Positions 33,801 to 44,623 are shown, counted from the stretch's first letter. The stretch is 64,000 bases of DNA from Magnolia sinica (GCF_029962835.1 NC_080582.1:74086177-74150176); one strand, 5' to 3'. Translations and numbers: made by a program. Notes: generated by a model not told the origin, from the sequence alone.

Positions 33801-34188
33801 ATAAGGCGTTACCGGGGTAACGTCAGACCATGGGGCCCACCTCGATGTATGTGTTGTATATCCACACAGTCCATCCATTTTTCTAGATCATTTAGGATAT
33901 GGTCACGAAAATGAAGAAGATTCTGATCTCAAGTGGACCACACCTCAGGGATTGAAATCCCACAATTAAAAACTTTTTGGGGGCAATTAAAGTTTTGGAT
34001 CAAGCTAATATTTGTCTGCTCCCTTCGTCCAGGCCTATGTGACCTGAGAATTGGATCTGTTTCATTTTTGGGCTCACACCCTAAAACGATATGAAAAAAC
34101 GGATGGACAATGTTGATGTAGAATGCACACATCAAGGCGGGCCCCACCATCTTGGGTGAGGCCGGGGCCACACCTAATCTGCTCCCTG
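33801..34188. mobile_element. Fold-back MITE A ('GTGGACCACACC' family)
   Basis: A TGGGGCCCACCTCGATGTAT half faces a CAAGGCGGGCCCCACCATC half, with GTGGACCACACC and a GTTTTGGATCAAGCT-type block between them. The two halves are inverted repeats of each other. The ends are approximate and there is no coding. Confidence 0.6.
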
Positions 34189-34201
34189 CATTCCTCGGAT
34201 G

Positions 34202-34583
34202 CAGATTTCCTACCAAAAGCCTTTCACATGAAGTTCCTGCACAGGGATGCTAGGAAGGGCCCACCGTGATGTTTGTGAGAAATTCGCTCCGCCCATCCCT
34301 TTTGAGAACTCATTTTGGGACATTTGACCAAAAATGAAGTGGATCCAAAACTCAAACCACATGAGAGGGAACAGTGGGGATTCAATGACCACCGTTGAAA
34401 TATTTGTATGGCCAAAAAAGTTTCTCATCAGGCTAAGTTTTTAATGTTTTCACTTTATCCTAGTGGAAATTTCCTTATAAATGGTTTGGATGGCATATAA
34501 ACATCAAGATGGACGGAGTGGATTTCTGAAAAGCATCCTTGTGCAGGAACTTCCTGTGAAAGCCTTTTGGCAGGAAATCTGCA
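34202..34583. mobile_element. Foldback MITE B with 50-bp TIRs
   Basis: TGCAGATTTCCTACCAAAAG at the left and CTTTTGGCAGGAAATCTGCA at the right begin inverted repeats of about 50 bp that extend to AGGGATGCT/AGCATCCTT. The interior (GGGCCCACCGTGATGTTTGT) is related to MITEs A and C. No clear TSD was found. Confidence 0.7.
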
Positions 34584-34596
34584 CAATCTAGTAGCC

Positions 34597-35092
34597 ATCT
34601 CGGTGTTGATGTGGTAAAGTTCTATCAGCCCCACCATGAGGTATGTGCTAGATCCATACCATCTATCCATTTTTTCAGATCATTTTAGGTCACGAGCCCA
34701 AAAATGAGGCAGATCCAAAGCTCAAGTGGACCACACAACATAAACAAGTCGACATTGAATGCCTACAATTGAAAACTTTTTGGGGGCCATGGACGTTTTG
34801 GATCAAGCTGATATTTATGTTTTCCCTTCATCAAGGTCTGTGTGACCTTATGAACAGGTTGGATGGCCATAATACATTATGGTGGGCCTTCGGAAGGTTT
34901 CGATGGTGAGCTTCATTGTCCCCATAGCTTTCTGTGGTGTGGTCCACTTGAGCTTTGGGTCTGCCTCATTTTTTTTTGGCTCATGCCCTGAATCGATGTG
35001 GCAAAATGGATGGATGGGGTGGATATAACACATACATCATGATAGGGTCCAATGAACTTTGCCACGCCCCCAAAACATCAACGCAATTACCC
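34597..35092. mobile_element. Fold-back MITE C
   Basis: This is a nearly complete palindromic member. CAGCCCCACCATGAGGTATG and CATACATCATGATAGGGTCC are opposed arms. Both arms carry GTGGACCAC/GTGGTCCAC and GAGGCAGATCCAAAGCTC/GAGCTTTGGGTCTGCCTC. The sub-ends are TGTTGATGTGGTAAAGTTC and GAACTTTGCCACGCCC. It has no coding. Confidence 0.65.
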
Positions 35093-35491
35093 CTGAAGGC
35101 TTTACTGGAAGTTACTTCGAATGGGCAAAGTTGTCATTTTTAGAAAAAAATTTAACACGAAGTCACTTACCGCATTCCGGACTCACAACTTAACGCATTC
35201 CCTGCATAAACCACCCCCGAATTGAATCCATGATTAATTTCCATTAAGGACTATTTTTAAATGTGCTAAACAAACACCCAAAATAGCATTTTAAGTAGCT
35301 GAAATCTGATTTTTAGAATTCAGGGGCATAGTGGTAAACAAACAGCCCCTCAGAGAAAATCTAATAGAAGGTACCCGAATGAAATGATCTATACTAACAA
35401 GTAGTTTAATCAAAAGCTTTTTTTTAAAAAAGTACCAGGATGTAAATCCCCAAATAATGAGTAGTCTTTCGTAAAAATCCCTAAGATTTAT

Positions 35492-36068
35492 CTGGTCAGG
35501 AGAACAAAACAGAAGCCATTTCACTGGCTCCATATGACAGGTCCTGCAGGTACCAACAAAAGGGATTGCATTGTGAGATTACTCCCCACTGAAGGAACCA
35601 ATCAAAGGGCTTCTTCCATTTGCTCTTTTCTCGTTAGGCAACCCGATAATATCAATCTCAAAATAAAGAGAACTAAAATCAACATGCTATAAACAAGGAA
35701 TTATGTGATCCTCGGTTTGAGGATATGGAATATTGTAATGCAATGAATTTGTACAAGTGGGCCCATTTCCACTGGCCCAAACCATAGGTCAAAAACCTGA
35801 AAACCTAACTCTATGTCCAGCCTGGTTGGTCAACTCGAAGACTACAAGTGGCATGCCTTGAGCTGACAGTAAGCAATGGTAGCCAACTTAAGCAATGGTC
35901 ACTAACCATGCCATTAGCTGACGGTAAGCAATGGCAGCCAACTTAAGCAATGGTGATGATGCTCCCTTCTGACCTGAGGGACTTTGGAAAAGAACTGCCG
36001 TTCCTGCTCCTCTCTAGCTTCGCCAGTCAGTATAGAAAGATGACGGCATTATAATGATTAAGGAGAAC
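35492..36068. other. Non-coding DNA with a local tandem repeat
   Basis: A 55-bp-period duplication starts at 35861 and 35916 (AGCTGACAGTAAGCAATGGT and AGCTGACGGTAAGCAATGGC), each copy about 39 bp conserved. Nothing else is recognised. Confidence 0.6.
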
Positions 36069-36172
36069 ACCTTTCCTAGTAGAGTTTATTATTATTATTA
36101 TTTTTTTATTTTTTATTTTTAATTTTTTAATTTTTATAAATTTTTTTTTTTTTAAAACTTTTTTGGAGGACA
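36069..36172 (-). mobile_element. T-rich retroposon remnant bounded by a 14-bp repeat
   Basis: ACCTTTCCTAGTAG occurs perfectly at 36069-36082 and again at 44610-44623, on either side of CRM copy 2. Right after the first copy comes a long T-rich tract (36088-36160), like the reverse complement of a poly(A) tail. The arrangement fits a tiny LINE/SINE-type insertion with a 14-bp TSD, later hit by CRM copy 2. Confidence 0.45.
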
Positions 36173-36334
36173 CACTATGATGCAAGACATGAAATTAAAT
36201 ATGGAATGCAAGAGATCAAGCTTGAGATTATACCAATTTTAAACAATCACAAAATTCCACATCCTACATACTATCAAATATTCAAAAAGGGGAATATATG
36301 GGAGTCCAAGCCTACACAACTTTAGGGCTGGAAC

Positions 36335-37247
36335 CAGTGTTCGAATGATCTCCAATATTGTTGAAATATCTCCAATATTATCTTTATCTCCAGCTCAGCG
36401 ATACCGATAACGCTGGTAGTGAACCCATAACACTAGTAGTATAAAAAATTCCAGGTATTAGCAATGTATCGCTAAGTATCGCCAACGTATCAATATCGCT
36501 TATGTAATCACCAATATTTTCAACTATGTAAATTCTAGGTGTCCCTTGTACTACCAATGCATCAATATCACCAATGTATCACCAATATTTTCGACTATGT
36601 AAATTCTAGGTAATGCTTGTATCATAAGTGTATCAACAATATTTTAATAATATTGCCAATGAATTGAGATCATCAAAATTTTGTTTATTAGAAAATTTTT
36701 TATTTCATTTTTTTTTTCATGGGCACATGGTTGTATGTAGTGTTCACTTTGTCATTGATACTATTGATAATATCTCGATATTATCGATATTGCAACATGC
36801 ACGATATTGCAACCACAATCTTCCGTTTCCTTTCCAATTGTTGATGATTTCTTGGTGAAATATCATGTGTTGTTATTTTGCAATACTGATGGATGTTTGG
36901 ATGGAAGGTTGGATGGTTAAAAAGGCTGGATGTGATGGTTGGACTGATTCTTACAACAAGACATGCTCTTAAGGCCCCATTAAATGGAAACTTGTTATGT
37001 AGGCATTCTTTTTGCTTTTTTTTTTTTTTTTTTTTTATATTTTAATTTTTAATTTTTAATTTATTTTAAATATGCAAATATGTACATTTTAACATCTCCT
37101 GAAGTTTTACTCAAAATTCCATCATTTTCCCATTTTTCCCATATTTCCCCGCATTTTCAGTTATCAGCGATATTATCGGCGATATCGACATTGTTTCTGT
37201 ATCCCTGGCGAGCGAAACTTGTAGCGATACCGATACTTCGAACACTG
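36335..37247. mobile_element. 913-bp hAT-like non-autonomous transposon
   Basis: The terminal inverted repeats CAGTGTTCGAA and TTCGAACACTG are perfect over 11 bp. The flanking octamers GCTGGAAC (36327-36334) and GCTGGATC (37248-37255) form an 8-bp TSD with one mismatch, and the intact LTR in copy 2 has GGGCTGGATC at this point. CAG-type ends plus an 8-bp TSD indicate hAT. The interior is rich in GATATCG/CAATATTATC motifs and T-tracts and has no transposase. Confidence 0.87.
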
Positions 37248-37887
37248 GCTGGATCAAACAAAATTATAAGCCAAACAAGCCCAAAGGAGTGTAAAGTCCT
37301 CTATTCTTGCAAAGGATTGTTCCCAACTCAAGAGATTCACTAAGTTTCAATTTGGGAGAAAATCTAGGGTTTGGAAATTGGGGATAATTGAGATTTGGGA
37401 CTCTTTAGGGTTAGGGATTTGGATGAGAAGGTTTATTTAGACAAAAAGGAAGGAAATAGAAGGGAAGAGACTACTTGGGGTGGGTTGTGCACGCTGGGCA
37501 GCCAAGGGGCCTGGACGCACGTGCATGATAGGTCGGCCGCACGTGTGCAGGGCCCACAAAATCTAGAAAAGCTTTCTAGGCTGGGATCGGTCAAGGATGG
37601 ACAAATTTCATACCAAGTTTCATGTTGATCCGATGCACGGTTTGTGCGTAGTCCTCTGTCGAAGTTTCAGCCCCTCGGATGGGCCAGAATCTAAAAATCT
37701 GCTTGTGCATTGCTGTAGGAGAAAACTTGGATGCGAAAAGAGGTGAATCTGATAATGGAAGGGGTGTGGAGGGAGATGGAATTCGTGCGTAAGAAGATAG
37801 AGATGGTTTGGAGCGGATGTGGCATCGCAACACGGTAGTTAACCCTTCGAGGAAGGAAGGGCTTCACACCCAATTCGATTCTTCAAC

Positions 37888-37890
<3 letters not shown>

Positions 37891-37921
<31 letters not shown>
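37891..37921. repeat. (GA)15 microsatellite
   Basis: Fifteen GA units lie within the 3' LTR of CRM copy 2. Confidence 0.95.
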
Positions 37922-37926
<5 letters not shown>

Positions 37927-38223
37927 GAATTTTTATTCATAAACATCATTGCAATACTTACATGAGATTGCTATATTTATAAGAAAACCCTAAACCCAAA
38001 AAAGACAAAATTACCCTTGTGCCATGTGCGCACACTAATACCAAAGCTTAAAGCATATAAATACTAATCTAAGCAATCTAAGCCATTCATGAAGTTTCTA
38101 TTAACAAAAATAATCAAAACTCAATATCCTAGATCATTTAAAGTAGTCGGCCATGATCATGAGATCCGCTGGTAGAATCTATGTGATGATCGGGTCCACT
38201 CCGATGTTCCATAACACAGCCCC

Positions 38224-39893
38224 CTAATTATGAGGCCCTCCAAAGATGTCGTCGTCGATCCAAATCGAAAGTGGGGCCCGCCTCCTCCTCGAATACGTGC
38301 GTAGAGGGGGTGTGTGCATGATGTCCTCATAAACTTTCCTCGGCTGTGAAGGTTTCGCCATTGGCGAAACAAAACTCCTGAACCGCTCCAAGATGTTTGG
38401 ATCAAGTCTCTGAAGTTCCTCCTCAGTGAGTCACGTACTGTCTGAAGCTGGGCATGACTTCCACTTGACAATGAACTTTTGAAAACCGTCGTCCAGCGTT
38501 GATACAATTTGGTGGTCTAAAATATCCTTATCTCCTCTCTGGATGTGGGAAGGGTAGGTATGGAGGTAAAGGCTGAGAAGATGGGTCGGGAAGATGCCAT
38601 GAGTTAAGGGAAAGATCTGAGGAACTGGGATGATTATGTGAAAGGTTGGACAATGCGTCAGTGGTCCCCTGAAATGAAACTAGATCCTCCACATTGTATG
38701 TGGAACTAATTCCCATGGAGGGTGGAAGATCTACCACATACGCATTGGGACCGTTTTGTTTTATAATTTTGAATGGTCCAGCGCTACGTGCGTGTAATTT
38801 CCAAACGGCTCCCTGAGGATACCGCTCTGGCCTGATGTGGACTATCACAGAGTCTCCTATATTGAATTCCTTGAATCGTTTATGTTGGTTTGCAGAAAAT
38901 TTGTATTGTTCATTACTAGTATTGATCTTTAATGAATGAATATGATGTGCAAAGGACTCTCCAGACTTTGATGACCTATGAGACAGGGATATAGGGACAA
39001 GATTAATAGGCTTTCGAGGTTTATAACCAGTAACGACTTCAAAAGGACTCAAACCTGTGGATCTATTGACTGAACTATTAAATGCAAACTCGGCGATAGG
39101 TAGTGCAGTGTCCCACGTCCTGATGTGCTCCCCCACTAAATACCTGAGCAAATTTTCTAGGCTCCTATTGACCACCTCAGTTTGACCATCAGTCTGAGGG
39201 TGGTAGGTAGAAGAAAATTGAAGCCTGGTACTTATCATATGCCATAGTGTCTTCCAAAAATAACTTATAAACCACACGTCACAATCAGACACTATGGTTT
39301 TGGGTAACCCCTGAAGTTTGACAACCTCACTAAAGAACAATTTAGCAACATGGGAGGCATCAGAAGTCTTTGAACAAGGGATGGAATGGGCCATTTTAGA
39401 AAAAACGGTCCACGATAACAAATATGGAATTGTGTTTTCGAATGGCCTTGGGAAGTCCAAGCACGAAGTCCATACTGATGTCCTACAAAGGGGCGAATGG
39501 AACTGACAAAGGTGTGTATAGCCCCGTATTCTGTTTTTTCTGCTTTGCCAGTTGACGAATACGACACTGTCCTGTAATTTTGGTCACGTCTCGCTTGATG
39601 CTTGGCCAATAGAATTTATCCTCCAATAGGGCAATAGTCTTGTCTCGACCAAAATGACTTGTGACCCCTCTTGAATGTAACTCCCAGACAAAAAAATCGT
39701 GGAGGGAGGTGCGAGGTATGCACAAACGGCCACTCCTAAACAAATATCCGTCCAATATCAAATACTCACTGCTAGCTCTTGACGGACTCTCTAACAACGA
39801 TGCGTACACAACTCCAAAATCGGGGCACTCAGAATAATCCTCTCTGACACGCTCGAGCCTTGTGACTTCGACACTCATGGAGTTGAGTAACAC
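38224..39893 (-). pseudogene. Integrase and chromodomain-like tail, running into the 3' LTR (CRM copy 2)
   Basis: The region upstream of the core is open at 39893-39483. The core (39460-38528) contains a D1 segment (VDRF) displaced by a frameshift near 39395, D2 in IVSDCDVWF, and an intact Glu in YHPQTDGQTEVVNRS. FKEFNIGDSVIVHIRPERYP and GPFKIIKQNG form the C-terminal domain. The tail DDGFQKFIVKWKSCPASDST lies at about 38490-38425 and has one Trp codon mutated to TGA. The frame then crosses the LTR start at 38332 and ends at a TAG at 38224-38226. Such an LTR-overlapping tail is described for CRM elements. Confidence 0.87.
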
Positions 39894-41143
39894 GACTCAA
39901 CGACTCGACGCATCGATAGACTTATTCTCTATACCGGTCTTGTGCTTAAGCATAAAAGTGTACTCTTGAAGGAACTTGACCCGCTTGGCATGCCTAAGGT
40001 TTAATTTCTTTTGAGAATTCAGATATCTCAAGGCCTCGTGATCTGAGAACAAGATGAATTCTTGTGGCAATAGATAGTGATGCTAGTGGCGTAGCGACTG
40101 CACTACCGCATAAAATTCTTTGTCATAGGTGGAGTATTTTTGCTTCGCCTCATTCAGTTTCTCACTTAAAAAGGCGACATGGTGCCCCTTTTGACTAAGT
40201 ATTGTTATACACGTCGCATGCAACCTCAAAAACTTTCGAAAAGTTCGGAAGTTGCATGATTGGAGCCTCGGTCATCTTAGCCTTTATCTCGTTAAAGGCC
40301 TTCGAGGCTGCCTTCGTCCATTAAAACTCTCCTTTTTTCATGCAATCCGTGACGAGAGCCATAATGGAATTGAAGCCTCGAATGAACCGCTTATAGAAGG
40401 TGGACAAGCTGTGAAAGCTGTGCACCTCGTGAATGTTGCGGGGTTCAGGCCAATTGATAATGGCCTTGACTTTCTCGGGATCCGCCGACACATCCTCAGC
40501 TGACACAACAAAACCTAAGAAGATAACACCGCTAGACATAAACGCACACTTCTTTAGGTTGGTGTACAAGTTTTCGGATCTAAGGATCCTACAACCCTGC
40601 CTCAAATGGTTGAGGTGTTGTTCCTTGGTCATGCTATAAATCAGGACATCATCAAAGTAGACAACTGGGAACTTCTCCAAGAAGGGCGTTAACACTTGGG
40701 TCATCATACGCATGAAGGTACTCGAGGCATTAGTTAGCCCAAAAGGCATGACTAGCCACTCGTATAGCCCATCCTTCGTCTTGAAGGCCGTCTTCCACTC
40801 GTCACCAGGGCATATACGGATTTGGTGATAACCACTTTTGAGGTCAAATTTTGAGAAAATAGTAGCGTTGGCCATCATATCCAGCATGTCATCAAGACGC
40901 GGTATGAAAAATTGATACTTGATTGTGATTTTGTTGATGACTCTACTATCAACACATCCTCCATGTGTCATCCTTCTTAGGTGTAAGAAGGGCGACCACG
41001 ACACATGGGCTCATGCTCTCTTGAATGAAACTCTTTTCTAAGAGCTCATCAACCTGCCTCTTCAACTTTGCATGCTCCTTCGGGTTCATTCTGTAATGAG
41101 GGAGGTTTGATAGAGTCGCCCCAAGGACTAAATCAATGACGTG
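39894..41143 (-). pseudogene. RT and RNase H (CRM copy 2)
   Basis: RT is open at 41004-40321: [55 protein letters not shown], the catalytic YFDD in [11 protein letters not shown], and [20 protein letters not shown]. The first RT block (41143-41005) is shifted and resembles [19 protein letters not shown]. RNase H (about 40320-39900) is stop-rich, with KQKYSTYDKEFYAVVQSLR and LFSDHEALRYLNSQKKLN readable. Confidence 0.87.
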
Positions 41144-41957
41144 CTATATATCCCTCATAGGGGGAAGCTCATCTTGCAGATCATCAGGAAAGACATCACG
41201 AAACTCATCCACTACCGGAATGACCTTAGTGGATAACTCTATACTAGCTTCTGGCGCACTCTCCCTAGCCACAAGGGCGTACACCATCGAGTCCGATTCA
41301 GTCTCTCGCTTAAAGTTTTTGGCATTTAGAATATGAAGAGGCTTAGACTTGGACTTCGATTCCTTCAATTCCTTCGAGCCGCTCGCACCACTCTTTGTGG
41401 TGGTGTTCTTGGGTGGAAGAGGATTTAGCCTGACTTTCTTGCCCTCAAACCAGAATGTACACACATTTGAACGACCAAATATGGTGACATCCTTGTCATA
41501 GAGCCAGGGCCTACCCAAAATGATATGGCCAACATCCATGAGAACAACTTCACACTAGAGTGTCTTTATATGATCCAAACCAAATAAGAACAAGACAACG
41601 GTATGAAACTGAAATGGAAGTCTCATCAACCCAAGACACTCTATAGGGTTGAGGATGGGCTTCAAGTTTCAAGCCTAAACGGCTCACAGTGCCAGTGGAT
41701 GCCACATTGGCACAACTATCACTATCCACGACCATCTTGCAACTCTTATCACCACACTTTGCGTAGGTATAGAAGATTATGTTGCGGCGCCAATCGTCGG
41801 TGTTCTTTGCTTGTGCAAAGGTGCAATAAACAACTGCAAGTGTCGCGGTCTCTTGTGCTCCCTCTTCCTCATAACTAAGGAACTCCGCTGGCTCGTATTC
41901 TTCCTCCTTACTGTCACTTTTCGGGAGCACTTCTGCTTGCCCATCAATAAGGAACAC
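41144..41957 (-). pseudogene. Protease and protease-RT linker (CRM copy 2)
   Basis: The stretch 41957-41550 contains FLIDGQAEVLPKSDSKEEEY, then the active-site region MVVDSDSCANVAS, where D-S-G has become D-S-D. A frame break near 41545 is followed by MDVGHIILGRPWLYDKDVT and the linker SKPLHILNAKNF...VVDEFRDVFP to 41144. The catalytic loop is damaged, so it is probably inactive. Confidence 0.82.
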
Positions 41958-43088
41958 CTTAGTGCCCTCTTTTATGCCACACTGGTGAGCAAAGTGACCA
42001 AATCCCTGACATCTAAAATACTTAGTCGCATCGCTTCTACGCGAGCTAGACCCAACAACTCCTTTACCCTTATCATCCTTGGACCTAGATTGAGAATTAT
42101 TGGAAGGCTTGTATTGATATTCAGTGTCATGCTTAGCCCCAGAAGGGTTAACCTTAGCGCCAGAATCACGGGACTCAAACTACTTTTCCACAGATGCCTT
42201 GAGGTATTGCTTAACCTCCAACACCACTTGATACATCTGTTCAAGAGTGTCTATGTCTTTGACGAGCAACTCTCTCCTGATGTCAGAACGGAGGCTCGTC
42301 TTAAATCTAGTAAGAGAGTACGGGATCCTCCTCAACCTCACACCAGGTCAAGTACTCTTCGAATTTTTCAATGTACTCAACCACATTCATGGAACCCTAT
42401 CAAAGAGACTGCCAATCTTCAACCAACCTGAAGTGATAGGAGAAATGGAGGTATTTCTCTTTTAGAATTTCTTTCATTTCTTCCCAATGGACTATTGGGG
42501 GTTCCCTCAAACTCTTTTTCCTTTTTCGTTCCGCGGTAGTCCAAAACCACTTTGCTTGTCCCGCAAGCTTCATCTTAGTAAATCGGACTCGGCGAGCATC
42601 CGACATGTCGTACCACTCAAAATAGTGGTCCATATCCGCCAACCAATTTAAAAAAGCTTTAGGGTCCAAGTGACCATTAAACATAAGGGCCCCTACCCTA
42701 AATCCCTTGAGGAGTTGCGCATCTGGGTCATAATGATCACGATGCCCCTCGCGGGGTGAGTGCACAGGTGCACGCCCACGACCATTTCTTTGGCCACTCC
42801 CATTCCCTTGTCTATCCTCCTGACCACCTGCCTGAGATTGAGTATTTTCACCAACGGTGGTGTTTGCTGAGTATTTTCACCAACGGTGGTGTTTGCTCGG
42901 GTGGAGGTTTCAACTTGATGGACGCGAGCATCTAATTGGTCCAAACGATTATTAACCTGTTGCGAAGATGCTTTGATGTTTGCATCCATGGTGTCCAACT
43001 TTTGGGTTATTCTCCTGAGAGACTCGGTAAGTTGCTCAGTGTTCGTGATGGGATGCAGACCAAAGCCGCGTCCAGTACGTGTGGGCAT
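41958..43088 (-). pseudogene. Gag (CRM copy 2)
   Basis: The first Met at 43088 gives MPTRTGRGFGLHPITN, then a heptad-like segment LTESLRRITQKLDTMDANIK and LDQLDARVHQVE. A 29-bp duplication at 42840-42897 shifts the frame. The Gag domain continues at 42765-42400: FRVGALMFNGHLDPKAFLNW, LADMDHYFEWYDMSDARRV, FTKMKLAGQAKWFW. A further frame change leads to the zinc knuckle at about 42030-41985, read YFRCQGFGHFAHQC, where the first Cys is Tyr. Gag forms particles and packages RNA. Confidence 0.85.
42840..42897. repeat. 29-bp tandem duplication in CRM gag
   Basis: The unit beginning GAGTATTTTCACCAACGGTG occurs at 42840-42868 and 42869-42897, perfectly. It creates the gag frameshift. Confidence 0.93.
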
Positions 43089-43373
43089 GCACTACACAAC
43101 TCAAGGGATCTTAAGATGCAACTATATGCCCCTAGACTCTACTATATGCACCCTAATGACATTAGATGAACCTATAGGGCGTTAAATGAACGAAATTACG
43201 CAACTCTACAAAAATCCAGCAATATGACTGTCAAAATAAACGGGTAACAGAAATTTCAGCAGCTTATATTATGAATTATGGACCTCTAAACAGTCCTAAA
43301 TGAATGGGTGTGGTGCATAAAAAAATAAAAATGAACCCCTAAGCATGCATTGTATTCCCCTATGACAACCTTG

Positions 43374-43388
43374 GGCTCCGATACCAAA
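43374..43388 (-). promoter_or_regulatory. Primer-binding site of CRM copy 2
   Basis: The minus strand TTTGGTATCGGAGCC begins 2 bp after the 5' LTR end. It is an initiator-Met-type site with one substitution. Confidence 0.82.
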
Positions 43389-43390
43389 TT

Positions 43391-44604
43391 TGATGCAGGA
43401 CATGGAATTAAATATGGAATGCAAGAGATCAAGCTTGAGATTATACCAATTTTAAACAATTACAAAATTCCACATCCTACATACTATCAAATATTCAAAA
43501 GGGGGAATCTATGGGGGTCCAAGCCTACACAACTTTAGGGCTGGATCAAACAAAATTATAAGCCAAACAAGCCCAAAGGAGTGTAAAGTCATCCATTCTT
43601 GCAAAGGATTGTTCCCAACTCAAGAGATTCGCTAAGTTTCAATTTGGGGAAAAATCTAGGGTTTGAAAATTGGGGATAATTGAGATTTGGGACTTTTAGG
43701 GTTAAGGATTTGGATGAGGAGGCTTATTTAGACAAATAGGAAGGAAATAGAATGGAAGAGACCACCTGGGATGGGTTGCGCATGCTAGGCAGCCAAGGGG
43801 CCTAGACGCACGTGTGTGACAGGTCGGCCGCACGTGTGGGGCCCACGAAATTGAGAAACGCCTTCTAGGCTGGGATCGGCCAGGGATGGACAAGTTTCAT
43901 ACCAAGTTTCACGTCGATCTGATGCACGGTTTGCGCATAGTACTCCACCGAAGTTTCAGCCCCTCAAATGGGCCAAAATATGAAAATCTGCTTGTGCATT
44001 GCTGTAGGAGAAAACTTGGATGCGAAAAGAGGTGAATCAGATGATGGAAGGGGTGTTGAGGGAGATGGAATTGGTGCGTAAGAAGATAGAGATGGTTTGG
44101 AGCGGATGTGGCTTCGCACCACGATAGTTAACCTTTTGAGGAAGGGAGGGCTTCGCACCCAATTCGATTCTTCAACCCAAAGAGAGAGAGAAAGCGCAGG
44201 AATTTTTATTCATAAACATCATTGTAATACCTACATGGGATTGCTATATTTATAAGAAAACCCTAAACCCAAAAAAGACAAAATTACCCTTGCAGCATGT
44301 GCGTGCACTAATACCAAAGCTTAAAGCAGATAAATACTAATCTAAGCAATCCAAGCTGTTCATGAAGTTTCTAATAACAAAAATAATCAAAACTCAAAAT
44401 CCTAGATCATTTGAAGTAGTGGGCCACGATCATGAGATCTGATGGTAGAATCTATGTGATGATCGGGTCCACTCCAATGTTCCATAACGCAGCCCCCTAA
44501 TTATGAGGCCCTCCAAAGATGTCGTCGTCAATCCAAATCGAAAGTGGGGCCCGCCTCCCCCCGAATACGTGCGTAGATGGGGTGTGTGCATGATGTCCCC
44601 ATCA
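43391..44604 (-). mobile_element. 5' LTR of CRM copy 2
   Basis: The LTR is 1214 bp. On the minus strand it starts TGATGGGGACATCATGC and ends ATGTCCTGCATCA. It is collinear with the 3' LTR outside the hAT insertion and matches the LTRs at 9621 and 51358. Confidence 0.93.
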
Positions 44605-44623
44605 CACTAACCTTTCCTAGTAG

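Larger units (their letters stand above)
33118..35481. mobile_element. Mutator-like element with long terminal inverted repeats
   Basis: The two ends, GGGATTTTTACAAAAGAC (33118) and the reverse complement GGGATTTTTACGAAAGAC (from 35481), start inverted repeats of about 130 bp that also share TACCTTCTATTAGATTT-type sequence. The flanks TAAGATTAT (33109-33117) and TAAGATTTAT (35482-35491) fit a 9-bp Mutator TSD with one later base insertion. No transposase is visible. The 2.36-kb interior is filled with fold-back MITEs (33801-34188, 34202-34583, 34597-35092). Confidence 0.75.
36178..38332 (-). mobile_element. 3' LTR of CRM copy 2
   Basis: The LTR is 2155 bp, or about 1234 bp after removal of the 913-bp insertion and its 8-bp TSD. 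It runs from about 38332 (TTATGAGGACATCATGC, a mutated TGATGGGG start) to 36178 (reverse complement ATGTCTTGCATCA). The microsatellite (GA)15 at 37891-37921 is much longer than the short GAGAGAGAG at the same place in the 5' LTR, so it grew after insertion. Confidence 0.88.
36178..44604 (-). mobile_element. CRM-like Ty3/gypsy element, copy 2 (full length)
   Basis: This 8427-bp element has both LTRs and perfect TSDs CACTA (36173-36177, 44605-44609). On the minus strand the order is 5' LTR 44604-43391, PBS, gag, protease, RT, RNase H, integrase with chromodomain-like tail, and 3' LTR 38332-36178. It parallels copy 1 closely but retains the integrase core. Frameshifts and stops affect every domain. 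A hAT-like element occupies the 3' LTR, and a 29-bp tandem duplication breaks gag. Confidence 0.93.

Noticed and set aside
33473..35280. Possible further transposon with GGGTGTGCTTGGTAAAC / GTGCTAAACAAACACCC ends
   Set aside because: The inverted ends match only partly and no TSD was found. The similarity is of a common low-complexity type.
41811..42431. Plus-strand open frame of 206 codons
   Set aside because: It is antisense to the gag/knuckle region of CRM copy 2. No recognisable protein.
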